NCBI GenBank assembly: GCA_050012775.1 | Contig: JBEKGN010000027.1 | Location: 1 to 64,000 of the forward strand | Reading direction: 5' to 3' | Origin: Roseiarcus sp050012775 | GTDB taxonomy: Bacteria > Pseudomonadota > Alphaproteobacteria > Rhizobiales > Beijerinckiaceae | Length of the DNA stretch: 64,000 bases | Part shown: piece by piece, positions 9,486 to 16,796 of the stretch | Layout of the letters: every line of letters starts with the position of its first letter | Position numbering within the stretch: position 1 is the first letter of the stretch | Notes under the pieces: model-generated | Seen by the model: only the letters and a program-made list of their open reading frames with translations | Databases searched by the model: none | Told to the model about the DNA's origin: nothing | Position numbers and translations under genes: made by a program

Positions 9486-10244
9486 CAGGCGCTTCCTCCC
9501 CGCCGTTTTCTCATCCCTTGCGCACGGGCGACCCCGCCCTGCGCCACTCCGTCGATCTCGAGCGCCCGGCTTTCAAGCCGCTCGACGACGCGTTCCAAGC
9601 GAGAGGCGACGCCCTCGCCTGCGATAGCCTCTTGCCGCTTGTCCGCCCGCTGAAGGCCGCCAAGGACGAGATCGACGATCGCATCGGCGGTCTTGTTTGG
9701 ATCGAAATCCTCTTCGCCGCGCAAATAGGCCCACGTGCGTTGTTCGACGCAACCATAGATCATGTCGCGCGCCAGCCCCAGGGGAACGTCGGGCCGGAGT
9801 CCGCCAGCAGAAACGCCCTCCATGACGATGGCCAGCGTGCGACGCGTGTATCGGCGATTCCGTTCGAATACATTCGCGGCTCGGTAGCCGGACCCCTTGC
9901 GCAGAACGCGAAACGCCAGATGGCAAAGCGCGGGATCGTCGCGGATCGTCGAGAGATGGCGCCATATCATGAATCGCAACCGATTTCGCGCGCCGCTGAC
10001 GCCGGCGAGCTGGCGGTCATAGTCCGACAGCATGGCTTCGCAGCAATGCTCGATCACCTTCGCCAGAAGATCGCGCTTGTTCTCGAAATAGCGATAGATG
10101 GCGCCTTCCACGACGTCGGCTCGCACCGCGATGTCGGACAGCAGCGCGTCCTGGCGATCCTTCTCTTCGAACTCCGCGCGCGGCCGCGATGATATCGGCG
10201 ACGCGGCGCTCGCGGGGAAGTCGGAAGACCCGGCGCTTGACCAT
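9485..10244 (-). pseudogene. TetR-family regulator with a 2-nt deletion frameshift
   Basis: The C-terminal 213 codons (from 10126 down) read as a TetR ligand-binding domain including the last HTH residues VVEGAIYRYFENKRDLLAKV. The HTH N-terminus, VFRLPRERRVADIIAAARGV, is in another frame starting at ATG 10244 (or TTG 10259). Adding two bases near 10166-10170, where the HTH helix needs VFEEK, restores one continuous protein like the paralogue at 10731-11441. It overlaps ligase 1 by TGATG. It is either a decayed gene or a sequencing error; the C-terminal fragment alone would lack most of the DNA-binding domain. Confidence 0.8.
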
Positions 10245-10255
10245 GAACTGCTGGC

Positions 10256-10368
10256 TCAAGGCGCCGCCGCGTTGTCTGCCGCCGCTGCGCCTGTCGCAAA
10301 GCCGGGAGACCGCCTTTCGGCGAAAGCCGCCATGCCTTCACGCCGGTCGGGGCCGCTGGCGGCGACCG
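10256..10368 (-). pseudogene. 3' remnant of an enoyl-CoA hydratase gene
   Basis: The last codons of this minus-strand frame read GPDRREGMAAFAERRSPGF, the hallmark C-terminal helix of crotonase-family enoyl-CoA hydratases (compare AREGFAAFNERRAPGW in the intact copy at 14154). Everything upstream of about 10370 loses the similarity and instead carries a LivG tail on the other strand. Its stop lies next to the start of the frameshifted TetR gene, so it was probably the first gene of that operon before truncation. Confidence 0.65.
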
Positions 10369-10369
10369 T

Positions 10370-10459
10370 GACCGCGTGACGAATCAAGGAAGCAAGATCG
10401 CCGAGGGGCCGCCGTCGGAGGTCGTTCGCAACGATCTCGTCATCGAGGCTTGCCTTGGG
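10370..10459 (+). pseudogene. 3' remnant of a LivG/UrtD-type ABC ATPase gene
   Basis: The plus-strand codons read DRVTNQGSKIAEGPPSEVVR then NDLVIEACLG, matching the end of branched-chain amino acid ABC ATPases (DRVTVLNQG...IAEG...VIEAYLG). There is no Walker A, signature or Walker B upstream. The fragment meets the enoyl-CoA hydratase remnant head-to-head at about 10369, which marks a recombination junction. The frame runs on to 10597 with no recognisable similarity, and 10460-10730 holds no convincing gene. Confidence 0.6.
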
Positions 10460-10730
10460 GCGATGCGCTCGCCTTGCGCGAGAAGGATCTCGGCCTTTGA
10501 GCGATCCGAGACGATAGGGTTGTTCGACATTATTGCCGCGACATTCTCTAATTTTGCTCTCCATCCCGCCGAATTCGGGATGGCGGCGCAGCGCTAAATA
10601 AGGAATGCTCGCTCGATGTCGCGCCCGTATCGCTGGCGCCGCTGCTTCCTCTGTGCTGTAGATGCTCTCAATAGTTTGGGTAAATCGAAAGCCGTGGAAG
10701 ACGACAAACGGCTCAATGAGGAGAAACCCG

Positions 10731-11441
10731 ATGCGTCAAGCCGGCACGCGGCGACCGGTGAATCGTCTGCCCCCGGAACGAAGGGTCTCCGACATCATGC
10801 TCGCCGCGCGGATCGTATTTACGGAAAAGGGCTACAACGAAGCCCTGATGTCGGACATCGCGGAGCGGGCTGGCGTTGTCGAAGGCAGCATCTACCGCTT
10901 CTTCACCAACAAGCGAGACCTCCTCGTCAAGATGGTCGAGCATTGGTACGAGGAGATGTTGGCCCGCGACGATGAGCAGTTTGCCGGCGTCCGAGGAACC
11001 TGGAACAGGATTCGCTTTGTCGTCCACCACCATCTTGCTTCGATACGGCGGGAACCGGCTCTGAGTCGTCTCGTCTTTCAGGAACTGCGTCCCGATCCCG
11101 ACTATCGCAAGACGCGCCTGTTCCAGTTGAACCAGACCTACACCCATCGCATCATCGATATCGTAAAAGCGGCCGTAGCCGCGGGCGAATTCCGCGCCGG
11201 CGTCTCGCCGTCGCTAATCCGCGACATGATCTATGGCTCGATCGAGCACCGAACCTGGGCTTTCCTGCGCAACGAAGGCGATTTCGAGATCGACGAAACC
11301 GCCGACAGCATTACGGAGGTCGTCTATCGCGGTCTTTCCGTACAGCCCGCCCAAGATCCCCTCTCCCAGACCGTGACCCGCCTCGAAAGCGTGGCGGATC
11401 GCCTCGAAAGTCTTGCCGCTTCGAAGGGCCAAGGCGGCTAG
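10731..11441 (+). CDS. TetR-family transcriptional regulator
   Basis: Encodes 236 aa. The N-terminal HTH spans about residues 18-65 (RRVSDIMLAARIVFTEKGYN, then SDIAERAGVVEGSIYRFFTN), followed by an all-helical ligand-binding domain. ATG 10731 is chosen because GAGGAG sits 7 nt upstream; the frame is open earlier but lacks a site. It is a clear paralogue of the frameshifted regulator at 9485-10244, sharing VVEG(A/S)IYR(Y/F)F and DMIYG-x-(V/I)E-x-RTWA. By position it is the likely local repressor of the acyl-CoA genes, analogous to AtuR or LiuR; that is inference. Confidence 0.9.
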   Translation: MRQAGTRRPVNRLPPERRVSDIMLAARIVFTEKGYNEALMSDIAERAGVVEGSIYRFFTNKRDLLVKMVEHWYEEMLARDDEQFAGVRGTWNRIRFVVHHHLASIRREPALSRLVFQELRPDPDYRKTRLFQLNQTYTHRIIDIVKAAVAAGEFRAGVSPSLIRDMIYGSIEHRTWAFLRNEGDFEIDETADSITEVVYRGLSVQPAQDPLSQTVTRLESVADRLESLAASKGQGG

Positions 11442-11597
11442 CCAGCCGGCATCGCGGTCGCCAGGGATAGTCGCGCCAGCTACGCGCGCCGAACGGCGTC
11501 GACTTTGCGAAGACCTCGTCGACATGCATCGGCGTGAAGTCGCCGACCAACCCGGCGTCACCAGAGTCTCGCCAATCCGTAACGGTCCGCCAGCCAT
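11440..11597 (-). pseudogene. MaoC-like hydratase remnant with two frameshifts
   Basis: Three frames in succession give pieces of one MaoC/hot-dog hydratase. MAGGPLRIGETLVTPG runs from ATG 11597, VGDFTPMHVDEVFAKSTPFGAR runs from about 11547, and LSLATAMPAG ends the fragment near 11440. The HVDE stretch and the following FGAR are typical of MaoC-like enoyl-CoA hydratases. The rest of the gene is absent and the end abuts the TetR stop. The remaining sequence up to 11764 holds nothing recognisable. Confidence 0.65.
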
Positions 11598-11764
11598 CCG
11601 CTCTGCTCCCTGCCGCCGATCCTTACGCATGCTTGGCGAGTTCGGCGCGCGCTTCGCGCGACCAAGAAGAAGCTTCCGTCGCGCGATGCGCTACGAGCTT
11701 GAAAGCGGCGCTCCGCGCGTCACCGGTCCGAACGAGCGAAATTGGGTCATGCGGGACCATTCCG

Positions 11765-12634
11765 TCACGCCTTGAAGTAATCGGGTTTGCCGGTGGTCCA
11801 GGTCTCGCCCCAGAGCTGGCCGCCGCCGTCGACCGTCAGGAGCTCGCCGGTGACAAACTTGGCCGCGGGCCCGCCAAGAAAGACGCAAGCTTCCGCGATG
11901 TCCCAGGCTGTTCCCGCGCGCATCATCGGATTCGAGCGGGGATAGGCGGCGCGCGCTTCCGCTGTATAGACCTTCCAGCCTTCGGTCTCGATAGCGCCCG
12001 GCGCGATGCAGTTGATCCGGACGCCGAGCGGGGCCCATTCGACGGCGACGCTGCGGCTGAGAGCGATGACGCCCGCCCGCGCCGCGATCGTATGCGCCAC
12101 GCCGTAAAGGCCGTGGGTCGTGACCACTACGATATTCACGATGCTGCCGGGCATGCCGGCGTCGCGCCAACGCCGCGCGGCCGCCTGCATCATGTGCCAG
12201 GTGCCGTTGAGGTTGGTGTCGACGACCGCGTTCCAGCCCTTGGCGGAGAAATCGATCGCCGCCTGGGGGAATTGCCCACCGGCGCTGTTGACTAGGACGT
12301 CCAACCGGCCGTGCGCCGACCAGACTTGATCATACAAAGCCGCGACCGACTCCGGTTCGCGGATGTCGACGAGGACACGCGACGCCTCCAGGCCATGCGC
12401 CGTCATCGCCGACACGACGCCGTCGAGCTTTCCCCCGCTTCGGCCGGATATGACGACATGCGCGCCGAGGCGCGCGAACAGCCAGGCCGCGGCGCGACCT
12501 ATCCCGCCAGCTCCTCCAGACACCAAGACGACCTGTCCGCGAAACGCGTCCGACGCATAAATGGTCGGATGGGCGGCGAGCGCGGCGTCGTCGAGACCGA
12601 AAGTTCCGATGCTTCCTTTGTCCGCATCAGTCAC
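11765..12634 (-). CDS. SDR-family oxidoreductase (AtuG/enoyl-CoA reductase-like)
   Basis: Encodes 289 aa. The Rossmann fold shows the nucleotide motif SGGAGGIGRAAA (about 39-50), then NSAGGQFPQ and the C-terminal VDGGGQLWG. The usual catalytic YxxxK is not present: the equivalent segment reads GVAHTIAARAG, with His and Arg at the Tyr and Lys positions. This substitution is shared by a subfamily related to 2,4-dienoyl-/trans-2-enoyl-CoA reductases and citronellol-catabolic AtuG. It overlaps the dehydrogenase gene upstream by 8 bp, so the pair is one transcription unit. The exact reaction is not assignable. Confidence 0.85.
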   Translation of the reverse strand: MTDADKGSIGTFGLDDAALAAHPTIYASDAFRGQVVLVSGGAGGIGRAAAWLFARLGAHVVISGRSGGKLDGVVSAMTAHGLEASRVLVDIREPESVAALYDQVWSAHGRLDVLVNSAGGQFPQAAIDFSAKGWNAVVDTNLNGTWHMMQAAARRWRDAGMPGSIVNIVVVTTHGLYGVAHTIAARAGVIALSRSVAVEWAPLGVRINCIAPGAIETEGWKVYTAEARAAYPRSNPMMRAGTAWDIAEACVFLGGPAAKFVTGELLTVDGGGQLWGETWTTGKPDYFKA

Positions 12635-13850
12635 GACGCTTCATGTCCTTAAGAAGCTCCCCCGCGATGATCATCTTACGCACCTCGGTTGTGCCCGCCC
12701 CGATTTCCATCAGCTTGATCGAGCGGTAAAGCCGGTTGATCTCGGATCCCCAGATGTACCCGGATCCGCCATGGATCTGCATGGCCTTGTCCAGCACGGC
12801 ATGGCAGGAATCGGCCGCGTACATCACCGAAGCCGCGGTAAGCTTGTGAATGTCGCCCCGGCCGCCTTCGCCCGCTTCGAGCGGCGCCGCGGCCGCGAGC
12901 GTCCGGTAGGTGAAAGCGCGCATCGTCTCGACGAGGACGTACATCTCCGCCAGCATCGATTGCACCATCTGGAACGAGCCGATCGGCTTGCCGAACTGCT
13001 CGCGCGTCTTGGCGTATTCGAGCGACAGATCCAGCGCGCGTTCGGCGATGCCGAGACAGAGCGGCGAGATCATCGCGCGCTCCAGATCGAGACCGCTCAT
13101 GATGACGGCGACGCCGCGATTCTCCGCGCCGAGGAGGTTCTCCGCCGGCACGCGGCAATCCTCGAAAACAAGCTCGCCTGTTTGACTGCCCCGATAGCCC
13201 ATCTTTTCGAGCTTCTGGGCGACCTTGAATCCGGGAAAATCCTTCTCGATGATGAAGGCCGAAATGCCGTGGGCCCCCTTTTCCCGTTCGGTTTTGGCGT
13301 AGACGAGCAGCACGTCGGCCACGGGCCCGTTGGTGATGTAAATCTTGCCGCCGTTCAGGATGTAATGGTTCCCGTCGCGGCGCGCGCTCGTGCGCATCGA
13401 CCCCAGCGCGTCCGATCCAGCCCCCGGTTCGGTCAGACCCAAGGCGCCGATTTTGCGGCCCGAACACAGACCGGGCAGGTATTTGCGACGTTGGCGCTCG
13501 TCGCCATTGCGGTAGATGTTGTTCAGGCAAAGATTGTCATGCGCCACCCAGGCGAGCGCCATGGCGTGGTTCCACCGGCCGAACCCTTGCAGGACGAGAC
13601 CGGCGGCAAGCAGGTCTAGGCCGGCGCCGCCATATTCCTGCGGCACGGTGACTCCGAACAGGCCGTTGTCTCCAATCTTCGCAAAGACCTCTTCAGGCCA
13701 CCATTCGTCCGCGTCCATCCGCTCGGCGAGCCCATAAAGCTCGTTTCGGCCGAAGCGATCCGCCTGATCGAGAATCATGCGCTGATCCGCGTCGAGTTCG
13801 AACGCGAGAGGTCGGTTATCGCTGATCAGACCGCCGTTATCGGATGGCAA
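12627..13850 (-). CDS. Isovaleryl-CoA-type acyl-CoA dehydrogenase
   Basis: Encodes 407 aa, an FAD-dependent dehydrogenase introducing an alpha,beta double bond. FAD/substrate motifs GALGLTEPGAGSDA and YITNGPVADVLLVYAK are clear. The usual C-terminal catalytic Glu is replaced in EIGAGTTEVR, and a Glu is present in the helix GLDLERAM, the arrangement known from isovaleryl-CoA dehydrogenase. Citronellyl-CoA dehydrogenase is the other candidate. TTG 13850 is preferred because GGAGGAGGAAAG lies directly upstream; ATG 13946 is possible but adds a tail without similarity. It is divergent from the hydratase operon. Confidence 0.88.
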   Translation of the reverse strand: MPSDNGGLISDNRPLAFELDADQRMILDQADRFGRNELYGLAERMDADEWWPEEVFAKIGDNGLFGVTVPQEYGGAGLDLLAAGLVLQGFGRWNHAMALAWVAHDNLCLNNIYRNGDERQRRKYLPGLCSGRKIGALGLTEPGAGSDALGSMRTSARRDGNHYILNGGKIYITNGPVADVLLVYAKTEREKGAHGISAFIIEKDFPGFKVAQKLEKMGYRGSQTGELVFEDCRVPAENLLGAENRGVAVIMSGLDLERAMISPLCLGIAERALDLSLEYAKTREQFGKPIGSFQMVQSMLAEMYVLVETMRAFTYRTLAAAAPLEAGEGGRGDIHKLTAASVMYAADSCHAVLDKAMQIHGGSGYIWGSEINRLYRSIKLMEIGAGTTEVRKMIIAGELLKDMKRRD

Positions 13851-13936
13851 ACTTTCCTCCTCCGGCCTGACGCGCCCTCGGGCGCGCAGACATTCGCCGG
13901 TTCGAGCAACGGGGTCGCCACCGTTGATCCGGCCTG

Positions 13937-13956
13937 TAATGAACATATTTCATCAA
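13937..13956 (-). promoter_or_regulatory. Inverted repeat, candidate TetR operator for the dehydrogenase-SDR unit
   Basis: On the minus strand this reads TTGATGAAATATGTTCATTA, with perfect arms ATGAA/TTCAT and a 5-nt spacer. A TTGACA hexamer (13977-13972) lies 15 nt upstream and could be the -35 element. A near copy precedes the divergent operon (14080-14099). Occurrence in both halves of one divergent promoter suggests a shared regulator; TetR binding is inference. Confidence 0.45.
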
Positions 13957-14070
13957 CGATCGCCGACGCGATGTCAACCACTTTTCCGCTCAACGTCCGT
14001 GAGTCCGCCGCTGTTGACGAACATTATCAGACGGCGCGCCGCAGCGTCCCGGGTCGCAGCAAAACGGGGG

Positions 14071-14099
14071 TTGACATCATTGATGAATTGAAATCATTT
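14071..14099 (+). promoter_or_regulatory. Candidate promoter and operator of the hydratase-carboxylase operon
   Basis: TTGACA at 14071-14076 is a consensus -35; the -10 region is weak (TCATTT at 14094). Overlapping it, TTGATGAATTGAAATCATTT (14080-14099) repeats the imperfect palindrome seen on the other strand at 13937-13956: the first 8 bases and the TCATT end match. A repressor bound here would block RNA polymerase. Confidence 0.45.
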
Positions 14100-14153
14100 A
14101 GACCGTCAGTCGCCGGGACGGCCGGCGCCTCAAAAGAATTCGGGGATGGAAGC

Positions 14154-14936
14154 GTGGCCGGTCTCGTACGCGTACAGCGAGAGGACGTCGTCCTGACCAT
14201 CGTGATCGATCGCGAGGAGAGGCGCAACGCGCTCAACGAAGCTGTGGCGCGGCAGATCAGCGCCGGCCTGGATGCAGCGGAGGCGGACCGTTCCGTGCGC
14301 GCGGTGGTTCTTACCGGCGCCGGCGACAAGGCGTTCTGCGCAGGCGGCGATCTCCAACCGGCCGCCGACGGCGCGCCGTTCACGATCGACGCCGCCGACC
14401 CGCGCCATTACGTCGCCCAGTTGCTGCGGCGCATGGACTCCTGCCGACTTCCTCTTATCGCTCGCGTCAACGGTCATGCTCTGGCCGGCGGTTTCGGCCT
14501 CATGTGCGCCTGCGATCTCGTCGTCGCCCGAGAAGATGCTCTGCTTGGGGTGCCCGAGGTGAAGGTCGGTCTCTTCCCCATGATGATTCTGCCCTACCTG
14601 CTGCGTGTTGTTCCCTATCGCGCGATGATGGACATGTGCCTGACCGGCGAGCCGATCGCAGCCGCCGACGCCGTGCATGATCGCATCGTGAACTATGCCG
14701 TGCCCGGCGCCGAACTCGACGCCAAGACGTCGTGGCTGCTCGAGCGGATAACCACCAAATCGCCGACCGGCATTCGCTTGGGAAAGCAGGCGCTTTCCAA
14801 GATTCGAGAGATGGCGACCGACAGCGCGCTCGAATATGCGCAATTCATGTTGGCCAACATGGCGCGAACCAAAGACGCCCGGGAGGGATTCGCCGCATTT
14901 AACGAAAGGCGCGCCCCTGGCTGGACCGGGGAGTGA
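14154..14936 (+). CDS. Enoyl-CoA hydratase/isomerase family protein (AtuE/LiuC-like)
   Basis: Encodes 260 aa, the normal crotonase length. The oxyanion-hole segments GDKAFCAGGDLQPA and ARVNGHALAGGFGLMCACDL are present, with a Glu in LLGVPEVKVGLFP. The C-terminus AREGFAAFNERRAPGW is typical. GTG 14154 is chosen because GGGGATGGA precedes it and the protein then begins at the family N-terminus; a longer reading to 13971 adds unrelated residues and covers the operator. In this setting it would hydrate the carboxylated glutaconyl-type CoA. AtuA follows after 6 nt. Confidence 0.88.
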   Translation: MAGLVRVQREDVVLTIVIDREERRNALNEAVARQISAGLDAAEADRSVRAVVLTGAGDKAFCAGGDLQPAADGAPFTIDAADPRHYVAQLLRRMDSCRLPLIARVNGHALAGGFGLMCACDLVVAREDALLGVPEVKVGLFPMMILPYLLRVVPYRAMMDMCLTGEPIAAADAVHDRIVNYAVPGAELDAKTSWLLERITTKSPTGIRLGKQALSKIREMATDSALEYAQFMLANMARTKDAREGFAAFNERRAPGWTGE

Positions 14937-14942
14937 GCGGGG

Positions 14943-16796
14943 ATGAAGGAACGCGTGCGCATCGGCTGCGGGGCGGGCTTCTGGGGCGACAGCCCGGAAG
15001 GCCCGCGGCAGCTCGTCCGGAGCGGCGGGATCGACTATCTCGTCCTCGACTATCTCGCCGAAATCACGATGTCGATTCTGGCCCGTATGAAGGCCAAGAA
15101 CCCGGACCTCGGCTACGCCACGGATTTCGTGACGATGGTCATGAAGCCCCTGGCGCGCGAGATCGCCGAAAGGCGCATCAAAGTGATCACCAACGCCGGC
15201 GGAATCAACCCGCAGGCCTGTAGGGCCGCGCTCGAGGCGGCGTTCAAGGAGTCCGGCGTCGATCTCAAGATCGCCGTCGTCCGCGGCGACGATCTCATGA
15301 GCAGGATCGACGACTATAAGCGGCGCGGCGTGCGCGAAATGTTCAGCGGCGCATCGCTGCCGGACCGCCCAGCCAGCATGAACGCTTATCTCGGCGCGTT
15401 CCCAATCGCCGCCGCGCTGGATTTGGGCGCTGACATTGTGATTACAGGACGTTGTGTCGATTCCGCAATCGTTCTTGGACCCCTGATCCACGAATTCAAA
15501 TGGAGCGCTAGGGATCACGATCGCCTCTCTGCCGGCAGTCTCGCCGGCCATGTGATCGAGTGCGGCGCTCAGGCGACGGGCGGAATCTTCACCGACTGGC
15601 GCCAGTCGGCCGATGGTTGGGACAATATGGGCTTCCCGATCGCCGAATGCCGGGCGGACGGCGCCTTTGTCATAACGAAGCCGGACGGCGTCGGCGGGCT
15701 GGTCACAACGGCCACGGTCGCCGAGCAGATCGTCTACGAAGTCGGAAACCCTTCCGCCTATATCCTGCCCGACGTCGTTTGCGATTGGTCGCAGGTCCGC
15801 CTCGAGCAGGTTGGCGACAATCGCGTACGCGTCACCGGCGCCAAGGGGAGCGCTGCGACCGCCACGTATAAAGTCAGCGCGACCTACGCCGATGGTTACC
15901 GAGCTTCCGTCACGCTCATGATCGCGGGGCGCGAAGCCGCGGAAAAGGCCGAAGCCGTCGGCCGCGCGATCCTTTCCCGTACGCGTCGACTCATCCAAGA
16001 GGCGGGGTTTTCGGACTTCTTGGAGACGTCGACGGAAGTTCTCGGCGCCGAAACGAGCTACGGGAAGTCCAGCCGGGCCGGCCACGCGCGGGAAGTGATC
16101 TTGAAAATAGCGGCGCGCCACGCGTCCAAAGAGGCGTTGCAGATATTTGCGCGCGAGATCTATCCCGCCGCGACAGCGATGGCGCAAGGCCTCACCGGCT
16201 TCTCAGGCGGTCGGCCGGAGCCTCAAGCGGTGGTTCGACTGTTCTCATTCCTCGCCGACAAGGCCGTTATTCCGGTCAGCGTCTCATTCAACGACGAGGT
16301 CAGCGACGCGCCAGCGTATGCGCCTGACCAGACGAGCGCGCCCTCCACCGCCGCTACGGCTCCCCCGGCGGCGGCGTTGCCCGAAATCGAGCCCGTCGCG
16401 CACGTTCCCCTGATCGCCATCGCCCGGGGTCGCAGCGGCGACAAGGGCGACATCGCCAATATCGGCGTGCTCGCGAGGAAGCCGGAATTCGTTCCTGTCT
16501 TGCGCCGCGGCTTGACGCCGAATGCGGTTCGTTCTTACTTCGCGCATTATGCCGCCGGGGCCGTCGAGCGGTTTGATTGGCCCGGCCTCGACGGCCTGAA
16601 CTTCCTGCTCCACCAGGGGCTGGGCGGCGGCGGCGTGGTCTCGCTGCGCCACGATCCGCAGGGCAAGGCCCTCGCGCAGGTTCTCATGGACTTTCCCATT
16701 GCGGTTCCCGCCAAGTGGCTGGAGGCCGGCGGTCTGCTCGATGGATGGACCGAAACGCTCACGCCGGACGGCAAATTGGCGGGCAAGCCGCAATGA
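14943..16796 (+). CDS. AtuA-like protein (DUF1446 with C-terminal AtuA-like domain)
   Basis: Encodes 617 aa. Residues 1 to about 450 form the acyclic-terpene-utilisation AtuA domain (DUF1446): opening RVRIGCGAGFWGDSPEGPRQ, then ITNAGGINPQACR and VITGRCVDSAIVLGPL. A Pro/Ala/Thr linker (about 458-480) leads to the ferredoxin-like AtuA C-terminal domain with IARGRSGDKGDIANIGV. AtuA is required for citronellol/geraniol catabolism in Pseudomonas, but its reaction is unknown. Its presence is the main reason for comparing this cluster to atu rather than only liu. Start ATG 14943 follows GCGGGG; the stop overlaps the next start as ATGA. Confidence 0.9.
   Translation: MKERVRIGCGAGFWGDSPEGPRQLVRSGGIDYLVLDYLAEITMSILARMKAKNPDLGYATDFVTMVMKPLAREIAERRIKVITNAGGINPQACRAALEAAFKESGVDLKIAVVRGDDLMSRIDDYKRRGVREMFSGASLPDRPASMNAYLGAFPIAAALDLGADIVITGRCVDSAIVLGPLIHEFKWSARDHDRLSAGSLAGHVIECGAQATGGIFTDWRQSADGWDNMGFPIAECRADGAFVITKPDGVGGLVTTATVAEQIVYEVGNPSAYILPDVVCDWSQVRLEQVGDNRVRVTGAKGSAATATYKVSATYADGYRASVTLMIAGREAAEKAEAVGRAILSRTRRLIQEAGFSDFLETSTEVLGAETSYGKSSRAGHAREVILKIAARHASKEALQIFAREIYPAATAMAQGLTGFSGGRPEPQAVVRLFSFLADKAVIPVSVSFNDEVSDAPAYAPDQTSAPSTAATAPPAAALPEIEPVAHVPLIAIARGRSGDKGDIANIGVLARKPEFVPVLRRGLTPNAVRSYFAHYAAGAVERFDWPGLDGLNFLLHQGLGGGGVVSLRHDPQGKALAQVLMDFPIAVPAKWLEAGGLLDGWTETLTPDGKLAGKPQ

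Noticed and set aside
13971..14153. Longer N-terminus for the enoyl-CoA hydratase
   Set aside because: It would cover the promoter and operator, and the extra 61 residues do not match the crotonase fold; GTG 14154 has a good ribosome site.
14130..16187. A 685-codon open frame antisense to the hydratase and AtuA-like genes
   Set aside because: It is Arg/His/Gly-rich with no family resemblance, while the plus strand encodes two clear enzymes with ribosome sites; high GC creates such antisense frames.
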